Below, piece by piece: positions 53,189-62,192 of a stretch of 64,000 bases of DNA. The translations under genes were made by a program, and so were the position numbers. How positions within the stretch are numbered: the stretch's first letter is position 1; every line of letters starts with the position of its first letter. This DNA comes from JAJDAT01 sp964570665 (GTDB lineage Bacteria; Nitrospinota; Nitrospinia; Nitrospinales; JAJDAT01). The stretch is from positions 124,001-188,000 of the forward strand of contig CAZMZH010000001.1 in NCBI GenBank assembly GCA_964570665.1, read 5' to 3'. The notes beneath the pieces are model-generated. The model worked only from the letters and a program-made list of their open reading frames with translations. It was not told the DNA's origin and did not search any database.

Positions 53189-55372
53189 ATGAATCTCCGC
53201 TACATTCCTTCTTTAATTTTAATAGGAATATTTTACTTTTTTTTCCTTTTAACATCTCCTCTCGGAGTTTTTAACGATTGGATACAACCTTTGATTCAAA
53301 AGGGATTTTTCTCTATTACTCAAATAGACCCTGGAGACGATTCTGGTTATTATGCTTATATACGCTCAATATTCTTTGATGGAGACATAGATTTTTTTAA
53401 CGAAGTCACCTTCGCTCACGCATCAAAGTTTATGTCCACAGGTTACGTGTTTAATAATTGGCAATTGGGACAAAGCGTCTTATTTTTTCCTTTTTTCCTC
53501 TTTGGGCATGTATTGGCATCCCTATTAAATTCCCTGGGTTATCCAATCTCCCTTGATGGATATTCCTTTCCTTACTATATGTCTACCGCTTTAGCGTCCC
53601 AGACTTATCTTTTCATAGGCCTTCTATTTACCTATAGAATCAATAGAAATTTTTTTGACACGACGGCGTCATTAATTGCGACAATTTCAGTTTGGTTAGC
53701 TACGTCTTTACTTTATTACACGTTTGTTAGGCAAAGGATGGCCCACACTACAGAGTTTTTTCTATCTGCCGCGTTTGTTTGGGTTTGGCTCAATAATCGC
53801 CAATCGTCAGATATTTTAAGACATGCTGTATTAGGGATGATTTTAGGCGTTTTGTGTATGGCCAGAGTGATCAACGTAGCTTTAGGAATTCTTTATGTTG
53901 TCGATCAATTAAATTTAGCGGGTTTGCTAGGAAAACCAGGGTCTACTTCAAAAAAAACGTTATTAATCAGGTTGGGGTATTTTTCCGGTTTCTGGTTTTT
54001 GACTTTTACTCCTCAACTTTTGACCTGGTATAAGATCGACGGTATTCCTCTGCCAGCTCTTCACGCCAAAATTGCTCAAAGCGAGACCTCGGCATTTTCA
54101 GTAGATAAATTATGGAGACATACTAAGGAATTCTTTTGGGGACAGAAGTGGGGCCTCATTTTTTCTTCTCCCCTGATCTTGGTGGGGACAATTGGTTTAG
54201 CGCTTTGGAAACCGCTCTCCCATTTAAGACTTGCCTCTACCTTTACTATTATGGGTTATTTCGCGGTTGTCATTTTGTTATTCGGTTATTTGGACGCTTA
54301 TGAATATAGATACCTAAGCCCTGCATTACCTCTTATTTCTCTAGGGATTGCCGCAATTTTAAATAGTTCGCTCAAAAGTCTCTATTGGCGCTGGCCAGTC
54401 CTCATAGCCTTATTCACATTGATTATTATCCAATATTTTATTTTCGTTCAATACAAAATTTCTATTCAATATAATGATCCACAATTCATATTAAAAGCCC
54501 TAAGCGCTATTCCAGAAATTATTACTAACCGGCCATTTGCTTTACTAAGGTCCACAAACTTCATTACTTTATTCGTTGGGTCAATGCAAGTCGACTGGAC
54601 TTATTTAGAGTTTTGCTATTTAGTATTCTTTCCTTTAACTCAATTGGTATTAGTTGTTTTCTTTGCATTTCTATTCTTTAGGAATAAAAAAACTAAAACT
54701 GAAAGTGGTTTTAAACCTTTCTATATTTTTGGTATCGCTCTTACCTGTGCCTTGAACTTTACCTTACTCATGGCCGCCCCCGCAAAATCAAAAGAAGAGA
54801 TACAATCGCGATTGAAATATGAGAGCGTAAAAAAATTAGCTGAAAAAGCAAGCGCAGAGGGCAGGATTGAAGAATCCGTTAATTATTGGAAAAACACAAT
54901 TCAACTAATCCCTAACTTTTGGATTCCTTATTTCAGACTCGGGGTACTTCTCACTGAAAACAATTACCCAGATAGAGCCCTTGAAATTTTACAAAAAGGC
55001 TACCAATTGCATCCCAAACATCCTGGGATTAATTTTTTTCTTGGTTTGAATTTTATGATTTTAGGAGATTACGATCACTCCGAAGACAATTTCAGACAAG
55101 CAATTAGATTAAGCAGAAAAAACCCGGTACCGTATGAGAGATTAGCTTATACACTGCACAAAAAAGGGAATTATAAAGAGGCCGAAAGTAATTATAAGTT
55201 GTCCATTTTACTTAATCCTCAATTTGCTATAGCACACCTAAATCTTTCAATTTTATTGACAGAATTAAAGCGTCACGAAGAAGCGGTCGGCCACCTAAAA
55301 ACAGCAATTGCATTTGGCCTGAGAACTCCCGCAGTTATTGCTTTGGCAAGATCTTATAGAATAAGCCTTTAG
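53189..55372 (+). CDS. Polytopic GT-C-like membrane protein with C-terminal TPRs
   Basis: A 727-residue protein. About ten to eleven hydrophobic helices fill residues 1-530. The first extracytoplasmic loop has GDDSGYYAYIRSIFFDGDID, an acidic pattern like the DD/DE catalytic loop of GT-C glycosyltransferases such as ArnT/PMT relatives. The C-terminal 190 residues are at least four TPR units (e.g. ALEILQKGYQLHPKHPGINF and AESNYKLSILLNPQFAIAHL). It may transfer a sugar from a lipid carrier to a protein or glycan bound by the TPRs; this is inference. The gene ends overlapping trpA tail to tail by 4 nt. Confidence 0.75.
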   Translation: MNLRYIPSLILIGIFYFFFLLTSPLGVFNDWIQPLIQKGFFSITQIDPGDDSGYYAYIRSIFFDGDIDFFNEVTFAHASKFMSTGYVFNNWQLGQSVLFFPFFLFGHVLASLLNSLGYPISLDGYSFPYYMSTALASQTYLFIGLLFTYRINRNFFDTTASLIATISVWLATSLLYYTFVRQRMAHTTEFFLSAAFVWVWLNNRQSSDILRHAVLGMILGVLCMARVINVALGILYVVDQLNLAGLLGKPGSTSKKTLLIRLGYFSGFWFLTFTPQLLTWYKIDGIPLPALHAKIAQSETSAFSVDKLWRHTKEFFWGQKWGLIFSSPLILVGTIGLALWKPLSHLRLASTFTIMGYFAVVILLFGYLDAYEYRYLSPALPLISLGIAAILNSSLKSLYWRWPVLIALFTLIIIQYFIFVQYKISIQYNDPQFILKALSAIPEIITNRPFALLRSTNFITLFVGSMQVDWTYLEFCYLVFFPLTQLVLVVFFAFLFFRNKKTKTESGFKPFYIFGIALTCALNFTLLMAAPAKSKEEIQSRLKYESVKKLAEKASAEGRIEESVNYWKNTIQLIPNFWIPYFRLGVLLTENNYPDRALEILQKGYQLHPKHPGINFFLGLNFMILGDYDHSEDNFRQAIRLSRKNPVPYERLAYTLHKKGNYKEAESNYKLSILLNPQFAIAHLNLSILLTELKRHEEAVGHLKTAIAFGLRTPAVIALARSYRISL

Positions 55373-56208
55373 AAACCAAATATTCGTTGGAAAAAAGAAG
55401 GTTTAGGAGAGGCCTCTAATACGCCATTTTTTAAATCGGCGATTAAAGCTTCTACTTTTTCGTCGCAAGTTTTTGGATCGGGGTTTTCGTCAATAGTTTT
55501 TACTAAAGCGCTACCGACAATAACGCCATCCGAAATTTCCGCCGCTTTTTTTGCTTGTTCTTGATCGGAAATCCCAAAACCAATTAAAACCGGCAATTCT
55601 GCCTTTTCTTTGATTTTGGAAACTTTTTCCTCAATTCCCTCTGCAAGCGACGACCTAACGCCAGTAACTCCCGTTATCGAAATATAATAAATAAATCCAT
55701 CGCTCTGTTTTAAAACTTTCTCAACTCTGTCCGATGTGCTCGTGGGGGCAAGAAGATATATTATGCTGAATTCTTTTTCTTGAGCGTAAGCCGCTAGCTC
55801 CACGCCTTCTTCTGGAGGTAAATCGGGAATGATAACTCCATCCACCCCAGCTTTCAAAGCATCGTCAATGAATCGCTTATCTCCATAAGTAAAAATAGGA
55901 TTGTAACTGCTCATCAGTACGATCGGCAATTGAGAGTTCTCTCTAATATCTTCAACCAATTTAATAATTTTCTTTAACGTCGTTCCTTCTTTCAATGACC
56001 GCAAGGCAGATTGCAAAATTACCGGGCCGTCGGCCAAAGGGTCGGTAAACGGAACGCCTATCTCTACTATATCCACGCCGCTTTTTTCTAAAACGCCAAA
56101 CACTCGCTCTGTGGTTTCCATATTAGGATCGCCAGCCGTTACAAAAGCAACTAAAGCTTTTTGCCTTTTAGACTTAAGTTCCTGAAACCGCTTATTAATT
56201 CTATTCAC
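55369..56208 (-). CDS. trpA: Tryptophan synthase alpha subunit
   Basis: A 279-residue TIM-barrel subunit that cleaves indole-3-glycerol phosphate to indole. Active-site Glu and Asp occur in DIVEIGVPFTDPLADGPVI; further blocks are MSSYNPIFTYG, GVIIPDLPPEE, YYISITGVTGVR and IGFGISDQEQAK. The start is the GTG at 56208, overlapping the trpB stop as GTGA; an in-frame start further upstream at 56271 would lie inside trpB. Last gene of the trp operon. Confidence 0.95.
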   Translation of the reverse strand: MNRINKRFQELKSKRQKALVAFVTAGDPNMETTERVFGVLEKSGVDIVEIGVPFTDPLADGPVILQSALRSLKEGTTLKKIIKLVEDIRENSQLPIVLMSSYNPIFTYGDKRFIDDALKAGVDGVIIPDLPPEEGVELAAYAQEKEFSIIYLLAPTSTSDRVEKVLKQSDGFIYYISITGVTGVRSSLAEGIEEKVSKIKEKAELPVLIGFGISDQEQAKKAAEISDGVIVGSALVKTIDENPDPKTCDEKVEALIADLKNGVLEASPKPSFFQRIFGF

Positions 56209-57404
56209 AAATTTGCTCCCAACCTTTTGGCTACTTCGTTCACATCTTTGTCCCCTCTTCCAGAAAGGCAAACTACCAAAATTTGATCTGTTTTCATTTT
56301 TGGCGCTAACTTTTCAATATAAGAAATCGCATGCGCCGATTCCAAAGCTGGGATCAACCCTTCCTCGCGTGATAAAAGTTGAAACCCCTCAAGAGCCTCG
56401 TCGTCGGTAACAGAAACGTATTCCGCTCTTTTTATATCTTTAAGATAGCTATGTTCGCAACCCACTCCAGGATAATCTAATCCAGCTGAAATTGAATGCG
56501 CCTCGCTAATTTGACCATCATCGTCGTGAAGAAGGTATGTTTTCATCCCATGCAAAACGCCTGGTCTTCCTTTTGTCAAAGTCGCTCCATGTTTATCCGT
56601 ATCGCCCCCATAACCTGCGGCTTCAACTCCAATTAAACGGACGCCTTCATCTTCAATAAACGGATAGAAAAGCCCCATAGCGTTGCTTCCACCGCCAACA
56701 CAAGCTACGCAAGCGTCTGGCAATCGGCCCTCCGCTTCCATTATTTGTTTTTTAGCTTCTTCTCCAATTATTTTTTGAAAATCACGAACCATCATCGGAT
56801 AAGGATGAGGGCCAACAACGGAACCGATTATATAATGAGTCGATTCTACCGTAGCAATCCAATTACGAATTGCCTCGCTTGTCGCTTCCTTTAAAGTCTT
56901 TGTTCCTGATTCAACAGCGGTAACCTTAGCTCCCAGCAATTCCATGCGAAAAACGTTCAACGCTTGGCGTTTTGTATCGACAGCCCCCATAAAAACCTCG
57001 CACTCTAACCCGAACAATGCCGCAGCGGTTGCCGTTGCAACGCCATGCTGACCGGCGCCAGTCTCGGCGATGACTCTTTTTTTACCCATCCGCAAAGTCA
57101 ATAAAGCGCTAGCGATCGTATTATTGATTTTATGAGCGCCTGTGTGGTTAAGGTCTTCGCGTTTCAAATAAATTTTGGCTCCGCCTAATTTACGCGTTAG
57201 GTTCTCGGCAAAAAATAATGGCGAAGGTCTGCCAACATATTTTTCTAAATAATATGTCAGTTGCTCAATAAATTTAGGGTCTTCTCTGGCTTCTAAATAG
57301 ACTTTTTCCAATTCGTCTAAAGCCGGCATCAATGTTTCGATGACATATTTGCCGCCAAAACTTCCGAAATGTCCCAACTCGTCTGGGATTTTAATTTTAC
57401 TCAT
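56205..57404 (-). CDS. trpB: Tryptophan synthase beta subunit
   Basis: A 399-residue PLP enzyme condensing indole with serine. The PLP lysine is in LNHTGAHKINNTIASALL; other blocks are AETGAGQHGVATATAAALFG, GGGSNAMGLFYPF, SAGLDYPGVGCEHS and CLSGRGDKD. The ATG shares one base with the trpF stop (TAATG), and GAGGGG precedes it. Typical TrpB1 type, expected to pair with the adjacent TrpA. Confidence 0.97.
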   Translation of the reverse strand: MSKIKIPDELGHFGSFGGKYVIETLMPALDELEKVYLEAREDPKFIEQLTYYLEKYVGRPSPLFFAENLTRKLGGAKIYLKREDLNHTGAHKINNTIASALLTLRMGKKRVIAETGAGQHGVATATAAALFGLECEVFMGAVDTKRQALNVFRMELLGAKVTAVESGTKTLKEATSEAIRNWIATVESTHYIIGSVVGPHPYPMMVRDFQKIIGEEAKKQIMEAEGRLPDACVACVGGGSNAMGLFYPFIEDEGVRLIGVEAAGYGGDTDKHGATLTKGRPGVLHGMKTYLLHDDDGQISEAHSISAGLDYPGVGCEHSYLKDIKRAEYVSVTDDEALEGFQLLSREEGLIPALESAHAISYIEKLAPKMKTDQILVVCLSGRGDKDVNEVAKRLGANL

Positions 57405-58042
57405 TAGTTTTCCCCTCTAGAAATACCTTTTGCCGCTTGAATGAATTTCCATACCTTATCTCTATCCTTTTGCCTTGCGGTCGATTGGACTCCGCTACTT
57501 ACGTCGACAGCAAAAGGATTAACCTGTTTAACGGCCGCTGCCACATTTTTTGGATTTAATCCTCCGGCCAAAATAATAGGGCAGTTCTTCGCAACGTCCA
57601 ATGCCAATTTCCAATCAAATGAAACGCCGCAACCGCCATGCGCTTCAGGAGACCAAGCGTCTAGCAAAATACTATCCAGGAAATAGTCTTTAATATCCGC
57701 TAACGACTCAGCGTCCTTAATTCGAAAAGCCTTAATAATTCTGCAATTAACTTGCTCTCTAAGTTTGTCGCAGTAGTCGGGGATCTCTTCGCCATGCAAT
57801 TGAACATAATCTAGCTTGCAGGAATTCGCTATACGTTTAACAGTTTCAATTTTCTCGTCGACAAAAACACCCACTCGCGAAACAAAAGGAGGCAACTGAG
57901 CGGTTATGGACGAGGCAATATCCTCTTCTAAAAATCTCGGCCCTTTTTCAGAAAGAATGAAACCCAAAGCGTCGGCGCCGCATTGTGCGGCCCATTGAGC
58001 GTCTTCAAGATTAGTCAAACCGCAAATTTTTACCTTAACCAT
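57404..58042 (-). CDS. trpF: Phosphoribosylanthranilate isomerase
   Basis: A 212-residue TrpF: VKVKICGLTNLEDA (catalytic Cys), ADALGFILSEKGPRFL, YVQLHGEE, LLDAWSPEAHGGCGVSFDW, PIILAGGLNPKNV and AVDVSSGVQ with the general-acid Asp. ATG 58042 overlaps the trpC end by 8 nt and gives the exact family N-terminus; a longer start at 58087 is rejected. Confidence 0.95.
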   Translation of the reverse strand: MVKVKICGLTNLEDAQWAAQCGADALGFILSEKGPRFLEEDIASSITAQLPPFVSRVGVFVDEKIETVKRIANSCKLDYVQLHGEEIPDYCDKLREQVNCRIIKAFRIKDAESLADIKDYFLDSILLDAWSPEAHGGCGVSFDWKLALDVAKNCPIILAGGLNPKNVAAAVKQVNPFAVDVSSGVQSTARQKDRDKVWKFIQAAKGISRGEN

Positions 58043-58832
58043 TGGTCCCCAAGAGCTCCTTGAGTTTTGCAGGTATGTTTTCGGCACGCATCAGGGATTC
58101 GCCAACCAAAAAGCAATGCGCTCCTAATTCCGCAAGTTCTGTAATTTGATCGCGCCCATTAATTCCGCTTTCGGAAACAATAATTTGCCCGGAATCAAAA
58201 TTATTTTTTAACAACCTTCTGGTAATGCCAAGATCGGTTGTTCCATTTTTCAGGTTTCTATTATTAACGCCAATAATTTCAGCGTTAACAGACAAGGCCT
58301 TTTTTAAATCTTCCTCGTCATGAACCTCTACAAGAGCCGGCAACCCAAGTTCTTTTCCTAATTGAAGCAATTCTCTCAACAAACCTTCGTCCAAATAAGT
58401 CGCTATCAATAAGAAGAAATCAGCTCCAAAGGCTAGCGCTTCATATATCTGGTATTCGTCAAAAATAAAATCTTTACGAAGTAACGGTATATTAATTTGA
58501 TCTCTTACATCGCTTAAAAACCTCAAGCTTCCGTTAAAATATTGCGATTCGGTTAAAACAGAAATTGCCGCCGCTCCATTTTTTTCGTAAATTTTAGCGA
58601 ATTCCAGCGGATCGACACCGGGTCTTAACTCCCCTTTGAATGGAGTTTTTTTCTTAATTTCGGCGATAATTCTGGTATTGCCATCTTTTCCTTTTAACGC
58701 CGAAAAGACATTCAATAGTTCTCTTGGATTCCCTGCAATTTTCTCTTTTAAAGTTGCCAGCGGAACAGACTTTTTTGTTTCAATTATCTCCCTTTTCTTA
58801 TTCTCGAAGATTTCGTCAAGTTTAGTCGCCAT
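58035..58832 (-). CDS. trpC: Indole-3-glycerol-phosphate synthase
   Basis: A 265-residue TIM-barrel enzyme: RIIAEIKKKTPFKGELRPG with the catalytic lysines, AAISVLTESQYFNGSL, LLRKDFIFDEYQIYEA, ALVEVHDEEDLKKAL, IIGVNNRNLKNG and VSESGINGRDQI. The usual KxSPSxG reads KKTPFKG. Overlaps trpF at its 3' end. Confidence 0.96.
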   Translation of the reverse strand: MATKLDEIFENKKREIIETKKSVPLATLKEKIAGNPRELLNVFSALKGKDGNTRIIAEIKKKTPFKGELRPGVDPLEFAKIYEKNGAAAISVLTESQYFNGSLRFLSDVRDQINIPLLRKDFIFDEYQIYEALAFGADFFLLIATYLDEGLLRELLQLGKELGLPALVEVHDEEDLKKALSVNAEIIGVNNRNLKNGTTDLGITRRLLKNNFDSGQIIVSESGINGRDQITELAELGAHCFLVGESLMRAENIPAKLKELLGTNG

Positions 58833-58850
58833 AAAAAACCGTAATAAAAT

Positions 58851-59858
58851 TTATTCTGCCGATATGTCGACTAGCGCCTCTAGTTTCTTTTTGGCAGAAC
58901 CTGAGTCAATTGATGTTTCCGCTTCTTTAAACCCGTCTTCCAACGACAACCCTTTAACGGCGGCTATCCCTGCGGCAGCATTTAAAAGAACCACATTTCT
59001 TTTAGGACCTTTTTCTCCATCCAATAATCTACGAATTACTTGAGCGTTGTTTTCTGGATCGCCGCCTTTTAAATCTTCTAAGCGGCACTTATCTAACCCA
59101 AAACGCTCGGGTTCAATATCGTAATTGGAAATTTTTCCTTCGTTTAATTCCGCCACATGAGTTTTGGAAGTCAAGGCGATTTCATCCAAACCGTCATGGC
59201 CATGAACTATAAAAGCTCGTTTCGAACCTAAATCTTTTAACACTTCCGCAAAGGGAATCAACCAACGCGGATCGTAAACGCCAATCACTTGATATTGAGC
59301 TCCAGCGGGGTTTGTTAACGGCCCCAATATATTAAAAATAGTTCGAATACCAAGAGCCTTTCTAACCGTTACGGCGTTTTTCATTGCCGGGTGCAGTAAA
59401 GGGGCGAATAAAAATCCAATACCTATTTCTTTAATACATTTTTCAACGGTCGCTTTACTCGCCTGTATATTAACGCCCAGCTTAGTCAAAACATCGGCGC
59501 TTCCAGAGCGACTTGATACCGCTTTATTGCCATGCTTGGCGACTGTCACTCCAGCTCCTGCCGCAACAAACGCCGACGTAGTGGAAATATTAAACGTATC
59601 CGCTCCATCGCCTCCAGTACCACAGGTATCTAATACTTTGTCGGCGTCAACCGAAATCTTTTCCGCTTTTTCTCGCATTACTTTTGCGGCGCCGGTAATT
59701 TCTTGAACGGACTCACCCTTCATTCGGAGCCCTGTCAAAAAAGCTCCCAATAAAGCGGGTTCCGCTTCGCCATTCATAATTTGGGTCATCACCTCTTCCA
59801 TTTCGGATTCGGGGAGGTTTTTACCGTCGGTTATTTTTTTTAAAGCTTTAAGAATCAT
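58851..59858 (-). CDS. trpD: Anthranilate phosphoribosyltransferase
   Basis: A 335-residue TrpD: GAFLTGLRMKGESVQEI, the PRPP loop DTCGTGGDGADTFNIST, VAKHGNKAVSSRSGSAD, FLFAPLLHPAMKNA and RTIFNILGPLTNPAGA. It is a free-standing enzyme, not fused to TrpG. It starts 13 nt after the trpG stop. Confidence 0.97.
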   Translation of the reverse strand: MILKALKKITDGKNLPESEMEEVMTQIMNGEAEPALLGAFLTGLRMKGESVQEITGAAKVMREKAEKISVDADKVLDTCGTGGDGADTFNISTTSAFVAAGAGVTVAKHGNKAVSSRSGSADVLTKLGVNIQASKATVEKCIKEIGIGFLFAPLLHPAMKNAVTVRKALGIRTIFNILGPLTNPAGAQYQVIGVYDPRWLIPFAEVLKDLGSKRAFIVHGHDGLDEIALTSKTHVAELNEGKISNYDIEPERFGLDKCRLEDLKGGDPENNAQVIRRLLDGEKGPKRNVVLLNAAAGIAAVKGLSLEDGFKEAETSIDSGSAKKKLEALVDISAE

Positions 59859-59871
59859 TAGTACACCAAAG

Positions 59872-60444
59872 TCAGGCGAAAGGCATTTCCAAAAAGTTCT
59901 TTAATAAATCTTTTCCGTGTTTAGTCAAAATAGACTCCGGGTGAAACTGCACTCCCTCTACAAAAAGTTCCTTATGTCTAATCCCCATAATTTCGTTTTC
60001 ATGAGTTCTAGCGGTAACCTCAAAACAATCGGGTAAATCTTCATCCCTTACAATCAAAGAGTGGTAACGAGTAGCGACAAAAGGGTCCGGCAAACCTTTA
60101 AACAAGTTTTTACCGTCATGCTTCACCTCTGAAGTTTTACCATGCATTATTTTATTAGCCTTTGTAGCCTTCCCGCCAAACGCTTCCGCAATAGATTGAT
60201 GCCCAAGACAAACACCTAAAAGCGGAACTTTACCCGAAAACTCTTTAGCTACCTGGATAGAAATACCCGCTTGGGTAGGAGTGCAAGGCCCCGGAGAAAT
60301 AACAATTTTTTCGGGATTTAATTCCTTAATACCGTCAATCGATATTTTATCGGACCGAATCACTTTGATATCGGCCCCCAATTCGCCCATATATTGCACT
60401 AAATTGTAGGTAAACGAATCATAATTGTCGATCATCAAAATCAT
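59872..60444 (-). CDS. trpG: Anthranilate synthase component II (glutamine amidotransferase)
   Basis: A 190-residue class I glutamine amidotransferase: MIDNYDSFTYNLVQYMGELG, VISPGPCTPTQAGISI, nucleophile Cys in LLGVCLGHQSIAEAFGG, HGKTSEVKHDGK and VQFHPESILT. It supplies ammonia to TrpE and possibly, as PabA, to folate synthesis. ATG overlaps the trpE stop by 4 nt. Confidence 0.95.
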   Translation of the reverse strand: MILMIDNYDSFTYNLVQYMGELGADIKVIRSDKISIDGIKELNPEKIVISPGPCTPTQAGISIQVAKEFSGKVPLLGVCLGHQSIAEAFGGKATKANKIMHGKTSEVKHDGKNLFKGLPDPFVATRYHSLIVRDEDLPDCFEVTARTHENEIMGIRHKELFVEGVQFHPESILTKHGKDLLKNFLEMPFA

Positions 60445-61934
60445 AAAATTAAACCTCGTTCAGCCAGCTCAATTGCCTTTAACAAGGCTTTTCCTTTATT
60501 CATTGTCTCTTCAAATTCTCTCTCAGGGTCTGAATCCGCTACGATTCCTGCCCCAACTCCTAAATAAGCGGAATTATTTTTAAATACAAGAGTTCGAATG
60601 GCGATTGCGGCATCCAAATTACCGCTAAACCCTATATAACCCACCGCTCCGCCATAAATACCGCGACGAGTTGGTTCGAGTTCGTCAATTATTTCCATAG
60701 CCCTAATTTTAGGAGCTCCGGAAAGAGTGCCAGCCGGGAATGTAGCTTTTAGCGCTTCAAAACAATTCATTTCCGCTTGCAAACGACATTGCACATTAGA
60801 AACAATGTGCATTACATGGGAATACCTTTCGATAGCAAAACTTTCGTTTACTTTTACCGACCCAATTTCAGCAACACGACCTAAATCGTTTCTGCCAAGA
60901 TCGACAAGCATAATATGCTCGGCCAATTCTTTTTCATCGCTAAGAAGGTCTTCTTCCAACTTTTTATCTTCAGATTCGTTTTCTCCTCGAGGCCGAGTTC
61001 CAGCAATAGGTCGCGTTTCGGCGAAATCTTCTTCGACGCGAACCAAAACTTCCGGCGAAGCGCCTACCACATAAGTCTCTCCAAAGTTCAAATAATACAT
61101 ATAGGGAGAGGGATTCACGGTTCTTAAGGCTCTATAAATCGTAAACGGATCCTGCGCAACGTCAAACTTTAGCCTTTGAGCCAATACGGTCTGAATAACG
61201 TCGCCCTCTTTTATATAACCCTTAATCTTTTCTACCGACTTTTTAAACTCTTCTTTTTTAAAATTAGATTCAATCTTATCCGGGTCCATCCTTTTTCCTG
61301 AAGGTTTTGGAAAAGGAGCCGCTTTTAAAGGTTCAAGTAATTTTTTTTCGAGTAAGTCTATTTTATCAATTGCCTTTTGATAGGCGTCTTCTATATTATT
61401 ATCTTGAATAAAAGCGTTGGAAACTATCTTTATCTTTTTAAAAATATCGTCAAATATTAAAAGCGTATCTGCGATGACAAAAACAGCATCCGGCAATTCT
61501 AAGTCGTCATCGGTATTATCGGGTAATTCTTCGAAATAACGAACCATATCGTAACAAACAAACCCAACCGCTCCTCCAGAAAACCTAGGCAGCTTTGGGT
61601 CTTCAACCGGTCGATATTTTGAAAGAATTTGTTTTAAATAATCCAACGGATGGGATTCTCCCGTTTCTTTAGATTCCTTTTTATCTCCCTCTAAAATTTC
61701 AACCGTGGAACCTTTTAAAGAAATAACTGTCGAAGGATCGCATCCTAAGAAACTGTAGCGCGCCCATTTTTCTCCTCCCTCTACGCTTTCAAGTAGAAAT
61801 GAATAAGGCTTATCGCCCAATTTAAGAAATGCAGAAACCGGAGTTTCTAAATCGGCTAAAACTTCCTTATAAACTGGAATGAGATTCCCTTCTCGGGCTT
61901 TTTCCTTAAACTCATCTAAGGTAGGTTTATACAT
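60441..61934 (-). CDS. trpE: Anthranilate synthase component I
   Basis: A 497-residue chorismate-using enzyme. The tryptophan feedback element LLES is at 47-50 (PYSFLLESVEGGEKWARYSF), indicating feedback inhibition. The catalytic half has VVGASPEVLVRVEED, TRPIAGTRPRG, LVDLGRNDLGRVAE, LSGAPKIRAMEIIDELEP and RRGIYGGAVGYIGFSG. ATG 61934 is used; a GTG at 61949 would place the terminator hairpin in the coding region. First gene of the operon, directly behind the leader terminator. Confidence 0.96.
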   Translation of the reverse strand: MYKPTLDEFKEKAREGNLIPVYKEVLADLETPVSAFLKLGDKPYSFLLESVEGGEKWARYSFLGCDPSTVISLKGSTVEILEGDKKESKETGESHPLDYLKQILSKYRPVEDPKLPRFSGGAVGFVCYDMVRYFEELPDNTDDDLELPDAVFVIADTLLIFDDIFKKIKIVSNAFIQDNNIEDAYQKAIDKIDLLEKKLLEPLKAAPFPKPSGKRMDPDKIESNFKKEEFKKSVEKIKGYIKEGDVIQTVLAQRLKFDVAQDPFTIYRALRTVNPSPYMYYLNFGETYVVGASPEVLVRVEEDFAETRPIAGTRPRGENESEDKKLEEDLLSDEKELAEHIMLVDLGRNDLGRVAEIGSVKVNESFAIERYSHVMHIVSNVQCRLQAEMNCFEALKATFPAGTLSGAPKIRAMEIIDELEPTRRGIYGGAVGYIGFSGNLDAAIAIRTLVFKNNSAYLGVGAGIVADSDPEREFEETMNKGKALLKAIELAERGLIL

Positions 61935-61937
61935 ATA

Positions 61938-61963
61938 CAAAAAAAGCACAGGAAACCTGTGCT
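61938..61963 (-). terminator. Leader terminator just upstream of trpE (possible attenuator)
   Basis: On the minus strand AGCACAGG-TTT-CCTGTGCT forms a perfect 8-bp stem followed by seven T, and the T-run ends 3 nt before the trpE ATG. As it sits inside the trp transcript, between promoter and first gene, polymerase must read through it for the operon to be expressed. A minimal ORF ATG GAC CGA TAG ends exactly at the 5' arm; no tryptophan codons are seen in it. Confidence 0.82.
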
Positions 61964-62006
61964 ATCGGTCCATTTGTAGGAGGGGAAACTGTCGTTAAAA
62001 CAAGAA

Positions 62007-62035
62007 ATTGTATATTATAATAGGGGTCTCGTCAA
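62007..62035 (-). promoter_or_regulatory. Sigma-70 promoter of the trp operon
   Basis: On the minus strand TTGACG and TACAAT are 17 nt apart. Transcription would start near 62000, giving a leader of about 65 nt that includes the terminator hairpin. This is the only good match between trpE and the divergent chemoreceptor gene. Confidence 0.7.
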
Positions 62036-62192
62036 GATCATCAATAACCCCTCTTAGTTCTTTAAAATAAAGATTTCCATCCAAGCCAGCTTCCTTACTC
62101 CAAACTTTCTCGATTGAAATTAAAATTTTAGATCGTTAATGTTAAGATAAGTTATTAATTATTCCCTTCTAAACGATTAAGGAGAACGTCCT

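Noticed and set aside
62002..62140. About 46-codon minus-strand open frame covering the trp promoter, with one Trp codon
   Set aside because: Has no ATG or GTG start, ends within the promoter and is not placed to act as a leader peptide.
62120..62160. Possible sigma-28 promoter for the chemoreceptor gene (TAAAATTT and TTAAGATAA)
   Set aside because: The spacing between the two parts does not fit the sigma-28 consensus, so it was not listed.
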